Below are positions 30,057 through 38,876 of a stretch of DNA of 55,210 nt, in pieces. A program made the position numbers and the translations under genes. The DNA is from Rhodoferax sp. OV413. GTDB taxonomy: Bacteria; Pseudomonadota; Gammaproteobacteria; Burkholderiales; Burkholderiaceae_C. The DNA lies in assembly GCF_945881795.1 (NCBI RefSeq), contig NZ_CAMCVG010000004.1, positions 1-55,210 of the forward strand, read 5' to 3'. Positions within the stretch are counted from its first letter, which is position 1. The number at the start of each line of letters is the position of its first letter. The notes below the pieces were generated by a model that made no database searches, was not told where the DNA came from, and worked only from the letters and a program-made list of their open reading frames with translations.

Positions 30057-32168
30057 TTACGCTTGATCTTGCGCAGGACGGTCGATCAGGGCCTTCATGG
30101 ACAGCTTGATACGGCCCTTTTCATCGGTTTCCATAACCTTGACCTTGACGATCTGGCCTTCGGACAGGTAGTCGGTGACCTTTTCCACGCGCTCATGGGC
30201 GATCTGGCTGATGTGCAGCAGGCCGTCCTTGCCGGGCAGCAGGTTCACCAAAGCACCGAAATCCAGAATCTTGGTGATCGGGCCTTCGTAGACCTTGCCG
30301 ATTTCCACTTCGGCGGTGATTTGCTCGATGCGGCGCTTGGCTTCTTCGGCCTTGGCCGGATCGCTGGAGGCGATGGTGATGGTGCCGTCTTCCTCGATGT
30401 TGATCTGGGTGCCGGTTTCTTCGGTCAGCGCGCGGATGACAGCGCCGCCCTTACCGATCACGTCGCGAATCTTGTCAGGGTTGATCTTCATGGTGAACAG
30501 GCGGGGCGCGAAGTTGGACACTTCGGTGCGCGCTTCGGCCATGGACTTTTGCATTTCACCCAGAATGTGCACGCGGGCTTCCTTAGCTTGGGCCAGAGCC
30601 ACTTGCATGATTTCCTTGGTAATGCCTTGGATTTTGATGTCCATTTGCAGCGCGGTAATACCGTTGGTCGTGCCGGCCACCTTGAAGTCCATATCGCCCA
30701 GGTGATCTTCGTCACCCAGAATGTCGGTCAGCACCGCGAAGCGGTTTTCTTCCTTAATCAGGCCCATGGCGATACCCGCCACGTGCGCTTTCAGGGGCAC
30801 GCCGGCGTCCATCAGAGACAAGCAGCCGCCGCACACAGACGCCATGGAAGACGAGCCGTTGGACTCGGTAATTTCCGAGACCACACGGATGGAGTACGGA
30901 AACTCTTCTTTGGTAGGCAACACGGCAACCAGCGCGCGCTTGGCCAGACGACCGTGGCCGATTTCGCGGCGCTTGGGCGTGCCCACGCGGCCGGTTTCGC
31001 CGGTGGCAAAGGGAGGCATGTTGTAGTGCAGCATGAAGCGGTCTTCGTACTCACCGCTCAAAGCGTCAATGCGTTGGGCATCGCGCTCGGTGCCTAGGGT
31101 GGCAATAACCAGGGCCTGGGTTTCACCACGGGTGAACAACGAGGAGCCGTGGGTGCGGGGCAGCACACTGTTGCGGATTTCGATGGCGCGCACGGTGCGT
31201 GTGTCGCGGCCGTCGATGCGGGGCTCACCGGCCAGAATCTGGCTGCGCACGATCTTGGCTTCGATTTCGAACAACAGGCCTTCGACCTTGACGCTATCAA
31301 ACTCCACGCCGTCTGCTTTCAGGCCGGAGAACACGTCAGCGTAAGCGGCGCGGCAGGCTTGAGTGCGGGCCTGCTTGTTGCGGATTTGGTAAGCCGCTAC
31401 CAGCTTGTCCTTGCCGTGCGCGTCCACCTTGGCAATCAGTGCTTCATCGCGGGCGGGGGCTTTCCAGTCCCACACCGGCTTGCCGGCGTCACGCACCAGT
31501 TCGTGGATCGCGTTAATTGCGGCCTTGCTTTGGTCATGGCCAAACACAACCGCGCCGAGCATGACTTCCTCAGACAGTTGCTGGGCTTCGGACTCCACCA
31601 TCAACACGGCGGATTCGGTGCCTGCAACCACCAGGTCCATGATGGAATCTTTGCGTGCGGTCTGGCCGGGGTTCAACACGTATTCGCCGTTGACGTAACC
31701 CACGCGGGCCGCGCCGATAGGGCCGTTGAACGGAATGCCGGAGATGGACAAGGCGGCGCTCACTGCAATCATGGCGGCGATGTCAGCATCCACTTCGGGG
31801 TTCAGGGACACGGTGTGCACCACGACGTGCACTTCGTTGAAGAAGCCTTCAGGAAACAGAGGGCGGATCGGGCGGTCGATCAGGCGGCTGGTCAGGGTCT
31901 CAAACTCGCTGGGGCGGCCTTCGCGCTTGAAAAAGCTGCCGGGGATCTTGCCGGCGGCATAGGACTTTTCAAGGTAGTCCACGGTCAGGGGAAAGAAATC
32001 CTGGCCGGGCTTGCCTTCGGTCTTGCCGACGACTGTGGCCAACACAACGGTGCCGTCCATATCCAACAGCACAGCGCCGGTGGACTGGCGGGCCATTTCG
32101 CCGGTTTCCATGGTGACGGTATGTTGTCCCCATTGAAAGGTTTTGGTAACTTTATTGAAAATACTCAT
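30057..32168 (-). CDS. pnp: Polyribonucleotide nucleotidyltransferase (PNPase)
   Basis: 3'-5' phosphorolytic exoribonuclease of the RNA degradosome. The start at ATG 32168 is [15 protein letters not shown]; the longer frame would run into the rpsO-pnp spacer. Two RNase PH domains (the second has [19 protein letters not shown]) surround an all-helical linker, then a KH domain ([15 protein letters not shown]) and an S1 domain ([18 protein letters not shown]). Length 703 aa. Follows rpsO as in E. coli; E. coli PNPase autoregulates by cutting its own leader. Confidence 0.98.
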   Translation of the reverse strand: MSIFNKVTKTFQWGQHTVTMETGEMARQSTGAVLLDMDGTVVLATVVGKTEGKPGQDFFPLTVDYLEKSYAAGKIPGSFFKREGRPSEFETLTSRLIDRPIRPLFPEGFFNEVHVVVHTVSLNPEVDADIAAMIAVSAALSISGIPFNGPIGAARVGYVNGEYVLNPGQTARKDSIMDLVVAGTESAVLMVESEAQQLSEEVMLGAVVFGHDQSKAAINAIHELVRDAGKPVWDWKAPARDEALIAKVDAHGKDKLVAAYQIRNKQARTQACRAAYADVFSGLKADGVEFDSVKVEGLLFEIEAKIVRSQILAGEPRIDGRDTRTVRAIEIRNSVLPRTHGSSLFTRGETQALVIATLGTERDAQRIDALSGEYEDRFMLHYNMPPFATGETGRVGTPKRREIGHGRLAKRALVAVLPTKEEFPYSIRVVSEITESNGSSSMASVCGGCLSLMDAGVPLKAHVAGIAMGLIKEENRFAVLTDILGDEDHLGDMDFKVAGTTNGITALQMDIKIQGITKEIMQVALAQAKEARVHILGEMQKSMAEARTEVSNFAPRLFTMKINPDKIRDVIGKGGAVIRALTEETGTQINIEEDGTITIASSDPAKAEEAKRRIEQITAEVEIGKVYEGPITKILDFGALVNLLPGKDGLLHISQIAHERVEKVTDYLSEGQIVKVKVMETDEKGRIKLSMKALIDRPAQDQA

Positions 32169-32330
32169 GGTGAATCTCCGGTGAGGGTCAAGTTTTTTGG
32201 GGGATGCAGGCCATCCCGCCGTAGCCCGGATTCCACAACACAGTCCACGATGCCATTCCAGAAACACTGCCCACGAGGGCAACGGCTTTGGAATGACACA
32301 GCTTCGTTCTGTTTTTGCAGTCTCCGAAGT

Positions 32331-32366
32331 AAAAAACGCCTGAGCTAGTGACCTAACTCAGGCGTT
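32331..32366 (-). terminator. Terminator between rpsO and pnp
   Basis: On the minus strand AACGCCTGAG-loop-CTCAGGCGTT is a 10-base-pair perfect stem followed by TTTT, 18 bases after the rpsO stop. In E. coli an attenuating terminator and RNase III hairpin lie in this same place; whether pnp is partly read through is inferred. Confidence 0.85.
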
Positions 32367-32384
32367 CATCATTCTGTCAGGCGC

Positions 32385-32651
32385 TTACTTGCGCAGGCCC
32401 AGCTTGGCAATCAAGGCCACATAGCGATCGTGGTCCTTGGAATTCAGATAGTCCAAGAGCTTGCGGCGGCGGCTCACCATGCGCAGCAAACCACGGCGAC
32501 CGTGGTGGTCTTTGGCGTGGGTCTTGAAGTGGGGGGTCAGCTCGTTGATACGGGCTGTCAGAAGTGCAACTTGCACTTCTGGGCTACCGGTGTCGGTAGC
32601 GGAACGGGCGTTGTCTTTGACAACAGCAGCTTTAATGCTGGAAGCGATCAT
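32385..32651 (-). CDS. rpsO: 30S ribosomal protein S15
   Basis: 88-aa protein binding the central domain of 16S r[25 protein letters not shown], in pieces, then [21 protein letters not shown] is diagnostic. Start ATG 32651 ([10 protein letters not shown]). It heads the rpsO-pnp pair; a strong terminator follows it. Confidence 0.98.
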   Translation of the reverse strand: MIASSIKAAVVKDNARSATDTGSPEVQVALLTARINELTPHFKTHAKDHHGRRGLLRMVSRRRKLLDYLNSKDHDRYVALIAKLGLRK

Positions 32652-32779
32652 GGTGATTTCCTATTGGTGTTTTAACTTGCGCCAGGTGCTGGAAGGGCTC
32701 TTGGCGTGCGCCTTGCCGAATGTAAAGCCTTGAGATTATAGCCCGAGGCAGGCTGCGACCCCGGGGCCGCTCAGGGGGA

Positions 32780-33835
32780 CTAAAGCGCGTGCAAGGGCCA
32801 GCGCGGCTTCACATCGAAGGCGTAGTCCCGCGTGGCTTCTTGCAGGCCACTTTGCAGTCGCATGGCAGCGGCCATGGCAATCATGGCGCCGTTGTCGGTG
32901 CACAGGTGCAGCTCGGGGTAGTGCACCCGCACGCCGCGCCGCTCGCATTCGGCATTGAGCTGCAGGCGCAGCTGCTGGTTCGCCCCCACGCCGCCCGCCA
33001 CCACAAGTCGCATCAGGCCGGTTTGCTTGAGCGCAGCCACTGATTTCTTGAGCAGCACCTCCACAATCGCCGCCTGCGTAGAGGCCGCCAGGTCCGCCTG
33101 CTGCGGCAGGGGCAGGTCCTGGAACCGCCCCACGCCGGCCGCAGCCACCATGCGCTGGCTCTGCACCAGCACCGCGGTTTTAAGCCCGGCAAACGAAAAA
33201 TCGAGATTGCCGCTGTGCATCAAGGGGCGCGGCAATGCGTAGGCTTTCGGGTCACCCGCCTGCGCCAGCCGGGCCAGCAAGGGGCCGCCCGGGTAGGCCA
33301 GCCCCATCAGCTTGGCGGACTTATCAAAAGCCTCGCCCGCCGCATCGTCAATGGTTTCGCCCAGCAGTTCGTAGCGCCCCACACCGTCCACCCGCATGAG
33401 CTGGGTATGACCGCCCGACACCAGCAAGGCCACGAACGGAAATTCCGGAGGATCGGCGCTCAAGAAGGGGGACAGCAAATGCCCCTCCAGGTGGTGCACG
33501 CCCAGGACTGGCCGGCCCAAGGCCGCACCCAGTGCACAAGCCACCCCCGCCCCCACCAGCAAGGCGCCGGCCAGCCCGGGCCCGCGCGTGAAGGCCACCA
33601 CATCCACATCTTGCAAACTGCGGCCGCCGGATGCCAAAACCTCGCGCGCCAAAGGCAGCACGCGGCGGATGTGGTCGCGGCTGGCCAGCTCGGGCACCAC
33701 GCCGCCAAAGGCCTGATGCATGTCAATTTGGCTATGCAGGGCGTGGGAAAGTAGTGCGGGGAGCATCTCGTCATGCGACTGCACCAGGGCCACTCCTGTT
33801 TCATCGCACGACGACTCGATCCCCAACACCAACAT
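32780..33835 (-). CDS. tsaD: tRNA threonylcarbamoyladenosine transferase TsaD
   Basis: Transfers the threonylcarbamoyl group onto A37 of ANN-decoding tRNAs, with TsaB and TsaE. ASKHA-fold protein of 351 aa: [14 protein letters not shown] at the start, [12 protein letters not shown] containing the metal-binding histidines, and [10 protein letters not shown] and [11 protein letters not shown] nucleotide loops. Located 128 bases from rpsO on the same strand; the C-terminal FDVKPRWPL is typical. Confidence 0.97.
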   Translation of the reverse strand: MLVLGIESSCDETGVALVQSHDEMLPALLSHALHSQIDMHQAFGGVVPELASRDHIRRVLPLAREVLASGGRSLQDVDVVAFTRGPGLAGALLVGAGVACALGAALGRPVLGVHHLEGHLLSPFLSADPPEFPFVALLVSGGHTQLMRVDGVGRYELLGETIDDAAGEAFDKSAKLMGLAYPGGPLLARLAQAGDPKAYALPRPLMHSGNLDFSFAGLKTAVLVQSQRMVAAAGVGRFQDLPLPQQADLAASTQAAIVEVLLKKSVAALKQTGLMRLVVAGGVGANQQLRLQLNAECERRGVRVHYPELHLCTDNGAMIAMAAAMRLQSGLQEATRDYAFDVKPRWPLHAL

Positions 33836-33950
33836 GCTTTACCCCTTGAGAGGCGTGGAGTGTAGAGGATGCCCCCAACCGGAAAACGCCTCAAGGGCGC
33901 GCGCATAAGGGCATAGCCGAAACTTATGTAGCTTCATCGACAATCTGCCC

Positions 33951-34862
33951 ATGAGCATTGGCCACTACATCAAGGAAATCGGGCGCGGCAAAGAAGGCGC
34001 GCGAGCCCTGAGCCGCGAGCAAGCGGCTGATCTGCTGGGCCAGGTGCTGGACGGCAGCGTGACCGATCTGGAGGTAGGCGCCTTCTGCCTGGCCATGCGT
34101 ATCAAGGGCGAAACTGCCCAGGAGATGGCGGGTTTTCTGGATGCGGTGCGCAGCCGTGCGGCGCTGGTTCCGGCGGGCGCAATGCCGACGGTCGTCATCC
34201 CCAGCTACAACGGCGCACGCAAGCTCCCCCTGCTCACCCCGCTGTTGGCGCTGCTGCTGGCGCGCGAGGGCCTGCCGGTGCTGATTCACGGCACGGCCAC
34301 CGAAGACAAGCGTGTTTTTGTGTCAGAAGTGCTTGCTGCGCTTGATATACATGCGCAGGCAGCTACCAAAAGCGTAGCAAACGGCAGCGTTGCGTTTGTC
34401 CCAACCGGCACCCTGCTGCCCGGCCTGCAGCGCCTGCTCGATGTGCGGCGGGTGGTGAACCTGCGCAATCCGGCGCACAGCCTGGTGAAGCTGATGAACC
34501 CGGTCAAGGGCGCAGCCCTGCTGGTGAGCAGCTACACCCACCCTGAATACGCGGTCTCCATGGCCGACACCTTTGCGCTGCTGCAGGCCGATGCCTTGCT
34601 GATTCGCGGCACCGAGGGCGAGGCGGTGGCAGACGCCCGGCGCACGCCGCACATGCAGGGCTTCTTGGCAGGCCGGGCGATTGACCTGCTCACCCACCAA
34701 TCCGGCCCGCTCACCAGCCTGCCCGATGTGCCCACAGCTATCGACGCCGCAAGCACCGCCGCTTACACCCGCTCGGTGTTGCAAGGTGATCGCCCTATTC
34801 CGGCGCCGGTAGCAGCACAAGTGACCCAGATCTTGCACTTGCATGCGCAGATTGCCGGGTAA
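33951..34862 (+). CDS. ybiB: DNA-binding protein YbiB (TrpD2 family)
   Basis: Related to anthranilate phosphoribosyltransferase (TrpD) but lacking tryptophan biosynthetic context; E. coli YbiB binds nucleic acid and is LexA-regulated. N-terminal helical domain shows LSREQAADLLGQVLDGSVTDLEVGAFCLAMRIKGET, in pieces; later GTATEDKRVFVSEVLA and NLRNPAHSLVKLMNPV replace the TrpD phosphoribosyl loops. ATG 33951, 303 aa. An insertion near residues 130-143 is encoded by a palindromic element. The gene is divergent from tsaD. Confidence 0.9.
   Translation: MSIGHYIKEIGRGKEGARALSREQAADLLGQVLDGSVTDLEVGAFCLAMRIKGETAQEMAGFLDAVRSRAALVPAGAMPTVVIPSYNGARKLPLLTPLLALLLAREGLPVLIHGTATEDKRVFVSEVLAALDIHAQAATKSVANGSVAFVPTGTLLPGLQRLLDVRRVVNLRNPAHSLVKLMNPVKGAALLVSSYTHPEYAVSMADTFALLQADALLIRGTEGEAVADARRTPHMQGFLAGRAIDLLTHQSGPLTSLPDVPTAIDAASTAAYTRSVLQGDRPIPAPVAAQVTQILHLHAQIAG
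34338..34378 (+). repeat. Palindromic element copy inside ybiB
   Basis: GCGCTT-gatatacat-GCGC, then AG-GCAGCTACC-AAAAGC-GTAGC: the same two-hairpin order as the pnp/tpiA copy. It is translated as part of a variable segment (LDIHAQAATKSVANG). The left flank (34315-34337) resembles the TTTTTG...left end of the yhiN copy less clearly. Confidence 0.6.
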
Positions 34863-34894
34863 CTTTGTCCTGATTTTTCGTCTATCCGCGCACC

Positions 34895-35686
34895 ATGAAC
34901 CACGATTCCCCCCCCCGGCCCGCCTCCGGCCACGTCACACTGGTGGGTGCCGGCCCGGGCGACCCGGAGTTGCTCACGCTCAAAGCCTTAAAAGCCATTC
35001 AGCAGGCCACTGTGCTGCTGGTCGACGACCTGGTGAACGGCGCCATCGTGGCCCACGCGAGCCCCACGGCGCGCGTCGTACACGTGGGTAAGCGCGGCGG
35101 CTGCAAGTCCACGCCGCAGTCATTCATCGATCGTTTGATGATTACCGCCGCATTGGAGGGCGAATCCGTAGTGCGCTTAAAAGGCGGCGACCCCCTCATC
35201 TTCGGCCGCGGCGGCGAGGAGGTGGAGCACCTGCAGGCCGCCGGCGTGCAGGTGTCGGTCATCAATGGCGTGACCGCAGGTCTGGCGGCTGTGAGCAGCC
35301 TGAACGTGCCCCTCACCCACCGGGACCACGCTCACGGCGTGGTGTTTGTAACCGGCCACGCCAAGCCCGGCGACGGCGGCACCGACTGGCCCGCCCTGGC
35401 AGCTGCCGCCCAACAAACCAAGCTCACCTTGGTTATTTATATGGGCATCAGCGGAGCCGAAGACATTCAGGCGGGCCTGCTGCAGGGCCTGCGACCCGAA
35501 ACGCCGGTGGCCATCATCCAAAACGCCAGCCTGCCGGAGCAGCGCCACGTGGTGTGTACCCTGGGCGCATTGCAACAGACCATCGCCGCCGAGCGGCTGG
35601 CCAGCCCCAGCGTGATTGTGGTGGGCGACGTGTTCAGCGGCATGCTGGCAGCTGCCAGCGCCTCCGACCGGCAGCGCACCGCCTGA
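34895..35686 (+). CDS. cobA: Uroporphyrinogen-III C-methyltransferase
   Basis: SUMT: adds two methyl groups from SAM to uroporphyrinogen III, giving precorrin-2 for siroheme or cobalamin. Motifs VTLVGAGPGDPELLTLKAL (SAM-binding loop), VVRLKGGDPLIFGRGGEE, NGVTAGLAAVS and LPLTHRD-type (here NVPLTHRDHA) are visible. 263 aa, ATG 34895, 32 bases after ybiB. No CysG dehydrogenase/chelatase domain is attached, so those steps are encoded elsewhere. Confidence 0.95.
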   Translation: MNHDSPPRPASGHVTLVGAGPGDPELLTLKALKAIQQATVLLVDDLVNGAIVAHASPTARVVHVGKRGGCKSTPQSFIDRLMITAALEGESVVRLKGGDPLIFGRGGEEVEHLQAAGVQVSVINGVTAGLAAVSSLNVPLTHRDHAHGVVFVTGHAKPGDGGTDWPALAAAAQQTKLTLVIYMGISGAEDIQAGLLQGLRPETPVAIIQNASLPEQRHVVCTLGALQQTIAAERLASPSVIVVGDVFSGMLAAASASDRQRTA

Positions 35687-35696
35687 ACCCGCCGCT

Positions 35697-36935
35697 ATGC
35701 ATAGTTTTGATGTGGTGGTGATCGGCGCGGGCGCTGCCGGCCTGTTTTGTGCGGGTGTGGCGGGGCAGCTGGGGCTCAAGGTTTTAGTCCTGGACCACAG
35801 CGAAAAAGTGGCCGAAAAAATCCGCATATCCGGCGGCGGGCGCAGCAACTTCACCAACATGGATGTCTCGGCTGCCAACTTCCTGGGCGAAAACCCGCGA
35901 TTTGCCAAATCAGCCCTCTCTCGCTACACCCCCAACGACTTCATCGCCCTCATCAAAAAGCACGGCATCGCATTCCACGAAAAACACAAGGGACAGCTGT
36001 TTTGCGACCGCTCCGCGGAAGACCTGATCGCCATGTTGCTGGCCGAGTGTGCCGCCGGCGGCGTGGAGCGCTGGCAACCCTGCGGCGTCAGATTTATACG
36101 CTTTTTGGCCTCCAGCCCTCATGGGAAAAGCGCCAGCAGCTATGAAATCGATAGCGACCGCGGCACCATTCACTGCGCAACCGTGGTGATCGCGACCGGG
36201 GGCTTGAGCATTCCCAAAATCGGCGCAACCGATTTCGGTTACCGCATTGCCAAACAGTTTGCGCTACCGCTCATCCCGCCCCGCCCAGCGCTGGTGCCAC
36301 TCACCTTTGACGAAGCCGCCTGGGCGCCGTTTGCCGATCTTTCCGGCCTGTCGCTCCCCGTGGACATTGCGACCGGCAGCAAAAAAACCTCCATGGCCTT
36401 CCGCGAAGACCTTCTCTTCACGCACCGCGGCCTCTCCGGCCCCGGGGTCCTGCAAATATCGAGCTATTGGGCTGAGGGAACGCCGATACGACTGAACCTG
36501 GCCCCCGGCACCCCTGTGGCTCAGCACCTGGCCGACGCCAAGACACAGTCCAGAAAACGTATTGCCAACGAACTCGCCGGCATCGTGCCAGCGCGGCTGG
36601 CGGACACCTGGGTGGCGCAGGGGTCCGTCTGGGGGCACGACTGGCAGCGCCCTGTGAATGAGGCCAGCGACAAGGCATTGACGGCGCTGGCCGATCGCCT
36701 GTCGCGTTGGGAAATCACGCCCACCGGCACCGAGGGCTACCGCAAAGCAGAGGTCACTTCCGGCGGAGTGGACACCAAAGCACTCTCCAGCCAGACCATG
36801 GAAAGCCGCCAGCCCGGGCTGTATTTCGTTGGCGAGGTGGTTGACGTAACCGGCTGGTTGGGCGGCTATAACTTTCAGTGGGCCTGGTCCAGTGGTTTTG
36901 CCTGTGCCCATGGCATTGCGGGCCGCCTGATGTAA
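35697..36935 (+). CDS. YhiN/HI0933-type FAD-dependent oxidoreductase
   Basis: Flavoprotein of the HI0933 family, about 412 aa, function not firmly known; E. coli YhiN is the name usually given. N-terminal Rossmann loop VVVIGAGAAGLFCAG, then DHSEKVAEKIRISGGGRSNFTN and, near the C-terminus, GLYFVGEVVDVTGWLGGYNFQWAWSSG, in pieces, the second FAD-binding block. Start chosen at ATG 35697 because the upstream open frame lies in cobA. A palindromic element at 36101-36155 adds about 18 residues. It follows cobA by 10 bases. Confidence 0.92.
   Translation: MHSFDVVVIGAGAAGLFCAGVAGQLGLKVLVLDHSEKVAEKIRISGGGRSNFTNMDVSAANFLGENPRFAKSALSRYTPNDFIALIKKHGIAFHEKHKGQLFCDRSAEDLIAMLLAECAAGGVERWQPCGVRFIRFLASSPHGKSASSYEIDSDRGTIHCATVVIATGGLSIPKIGATDFGYRIAKQFALPLIPPRPALVPLTFDEAAWAPFADLSGLSLPVDIATGSKKTSMAFREDLLFTHRGLSGPGVLQISSYWAEGTPIRLNLAPGTPVAQHLADAKTQSRKRIANELAGIVPARLADTWVAQGSVWGHDWQRPVNEASDKALTALADRLSRWEITPTGTEGYRKAEVTSGGVDTKALSSQTMESRQPGLYFVGEVVDVTGWLGGYNFQWAWSSGFACAHGIAGRLM
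36101..36155 (+). repeat. Palindromic element copy inside the yhiN-type gene, most complete copy
   Basis: Order of blocks: CTTTTTGGCCTC, CAGCCCTCATGGG, AAAAGCGC, CAGCAGCTAT, GAAATCG, ATAGC. The right half (GCGC-NN-CAGCTAY-N-AAATC-R-ATAGC) matches the pnp/tpiA copy at about 22 of 27 positions by eye. It is read through in frame, adding roughly FLASSPHGKSASSYEIDS to the protein. Confidence 0.7.
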
Positions 36936-37054
36936 CGGATGCGACAAGTTCTGAAAGCCCGGGATAGGCAATCGGTAAAAACCCTGCTGCCTTTTGGTGA
37001 AAGTTAACGCAATATCCCAGACGGTATTTCCCCAAAACTCGACTGGAGACATTG

Positions 37055-38170
37055 ATGACCAAGAACGTTACCAACCGCCGCGGCATGATCAAAGGCGCTG
37101 CCGTAGCAGCAGGCGCATTGAGCGCCCCAATGATTGCCACCGCGCAAACCACGACCACCCTGCGCTTCCAAAGCACTTGGCCTGCCAAGGACATTTTTCA
37201 CGAATACGCCAACGACTTCGCCACCAAAGTCAACGCAATGGCCAGCGGCAAGCTCAAGATTGAAGTGCTGCCAGCGGGTTCCGTGGTTCCAGCATTCCAA
37301 CTGCTGGACGCCGTCAACAAAGGCACGCTGGATGGCGGCCACGGCGTTCTCGCTTACCACTACGGCAAGAACACGGCGCTGGCCCTCTGGGGTTCCGGTC
37401 CCGCTTTCGGCATGGACCCCAACATGGTGCTCGCATGGCACAACTACGGCGGCGGCAAGGCGCTGCTCGAAGAAATCTACAAGTCGCTCAATATTGACGT
37501 GACCTCTTATGTTTACGGCCCCATGCCCACACAGCCACTGGGCTGGTTCAAGAAGCCAATCTCCAAGGTGGAAGACCTGAAGGGTCTGAAGTTCCGCACA
37601 GTGGGTCTGGCCATTGATGTGTTCAAGGAACTGGGCACTGCCGTGAACCCGCTGCCTGGTGGCGAAATCGTTCCTGCGCTGGACCGTGGCCTGATCGACG
37701 CCGCAGAGTTCAACAACGCATCCAGCGACCGTATCTTGGGCTTCCCCGACGTGGTGAAGAACTGCATGCTGCAGAGCTTCCACCAAAGCGGCGAACAGTT
37801 CGAAATTCTGTTCAACAAAGAAAAGCTCAATTCCCTGCCCGCCGAACTGCGCTCCATCATTGACTACGCTGTGCAAGCCGCAAGCGCCGACATGAGCTGG
37901 AAAGCCATCCAGCGCAACAGCCAGGACTACATGGAGCTCAAAGCCCAGAAGATCAACTTCTACAAGACGCCCGATGCCATCCTGCGCGCGCAACTCGCCG
38001 CATGGGATAAAGTCACCGCAGCAAAAGCAGCTGAGAACCCACTGTTCGCCAAGGTCATGGAATCGCAACGCGCGTTTGCGCAGCGCGCCGGCGCATGGCA
38101 AAACGACTACATGGTGGACTTCAAGATGGCTTGGAACCACTACTTCCGCGCCCCCGCCAAAAAGGCCTGA
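37055..38170 (+). CDS. TRAP transporter substrate-binding protein DctP (TakP/FcbT1 type)
   Basis: Periplasmic receptor of a tripartite Na+-driven transporter for organic acids. Twin-arginine-like leader NRRGMIKGAAVAAGALSA then cleavage near ATAQ. FQSTWPAKDIFHEYANDFATKV, in pieces, and ALDRGLIDAAEFNNASSD place it in the group that includes TakP of Rhodobacter (2-oxo acids) and FcbT1 (4-chlorobenzoate); the Arg in LKFRTVGL is the carboxylate-binding residue of DctP proteins. 371 aa from ATG 37055; a TTG three bases earlier is less likely. A strong terminator-like hairpin follows it. Confidence 0.9.
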   Translation: MTKNVTNRRGMIKGAAVAAGALSAPMIATAQTTTTLRFQSTWPAKDIFHEYANDFATKVNAMASGKLKIEVLPAGSVVPAFQLLDAVNKGTLDGGHGVLAYHYGKNTALALWGSGPAFGMDPNMVLAWHNYGGGKALLEEIYKSLNIDVTSYVYGPMPTQPLGWFKKPISKVEDLKGLKFRTVGLAIDVFKELGTAVNPLPGGEIVPALDRGLIDAAEFNNASSDRILGFPDVVKNCMLQSFHQSGEQFEILFNKEKLNSLPAELRSIIDYAVQAASADMSWKAIQRNSQDYMELKAQKINFYKTPDAILRAQLAAWDKVTAAKAAENPLFAKVMESQRAFAQRAGAWQNDYMVDFKMAWNHYFRAPAKKA

Positions 38171-38190
38171 TACTCAGGCATGAGACTCAA

Positions 38191-38224
38191 GGCGCCGTGG
38201 GGAATCCACGGCGCCTTTGTGTTT
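38191..38224 (+). terminator. Terminator-like hairpin between dctP and dctQ
   Basis: GGCGCCGTGG-ggaat-CCACGGCGCC, a perfect 10-pair stem at 38191-38215, followed by TTTGTGTTT. Placed between receptor and permease genes it probably lets more receptor than permease be made, by partial termination or protecting the upstream message. Confidence 0.8.
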
Positions 38225-38255
38225 CTATTTAACCTTATGTAGATTAGGGAATTTC

Positions 38256-38876
38256 ATGCAAAGTGTGCTCCTCGCGGTGGATCGTATATCCACCTTTATC
38301 GGCAAGACGTTCGCCTGGTGTGCGGCGCTGCTGACGGTCCTCATATGCTGGGAAGTGTTTTCCCGCTATGTTCTCAATAACCCCCACGCCTGGGTGCTTG
38401 ATGTACAGATCATGCTCTACGGCACCTTGTTCATGACTGCCGGTGCTTACACCCTCAGCAAGAACGGGCATGTCCGCGGCGACGTGTTGTACGGCTTTTT
38501 TCAGCCCCGCACCCAAGCCACGCTCGATCTCATTTTGTATTTTGTTTTCTTCCTTCCGGGCGTCACCGCGATGACGTACGCCGGCTGGGATTTCTTCACC
38601 ACATCATTGGCCATCCGCGAACAGACCTTCTCCGCTGATGCGCTGCCGCTGTATCCCTTCAAGTTCATCATCCCCTTGGCCGGCGGCATCCTTTTGTTGC
38701 AGGGCATCGTTGAGATCATCCGCTGCGTCATCTGCATGCGCGACGGAGTTTGGCCTGCGCGCGACGAAGACGTGGAAGAAGTCGACGTTGAGAAACTCAA
38801 GGCGATGGTTAATGTCAAAGACGAAGACATTGCCGCGCTTGACCGCTATGTTGTGAAAGATGGGAGCCGGGCATGA
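38256..38876 (+). CDS. TRAP transporter small permease DctQ
   Basis: Four-helix small membrane subunit, 206 aa, starting at ATG 38256 (MQSVLLAVDRISTFIG). FAWCAALLTVLICWEVFSRYVLN is the typical first half, and LFMTAGAYTLSKNGHVRGDVLY has the conserved GxHVRVD-like sequence. A long acidic C-terminal tail (DEDVEEVDVEKLKAMV) extends beyond the last helix. Its stop overlaps the dctM start by 4 bases. Confidence 0.93.
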   Translation: MQSVLLAVDRISTFIGKTFAWCAALLTVLICWEVFSRYVLNNPHAWVLDVQIMLYGTLFMTAGAYTLSKNGHVRGDVLYGFFQPRTQATLDLILYFVFFLPGVTAMTYAGWDFFTTSLAIREQTFSADALPLYPFKFIIPLAGGILLLQGIVEIIRCVICMRDGVWPARDEDVEEVDVEKLKAMVNVKDEDIAALDRYVVKDGSRA

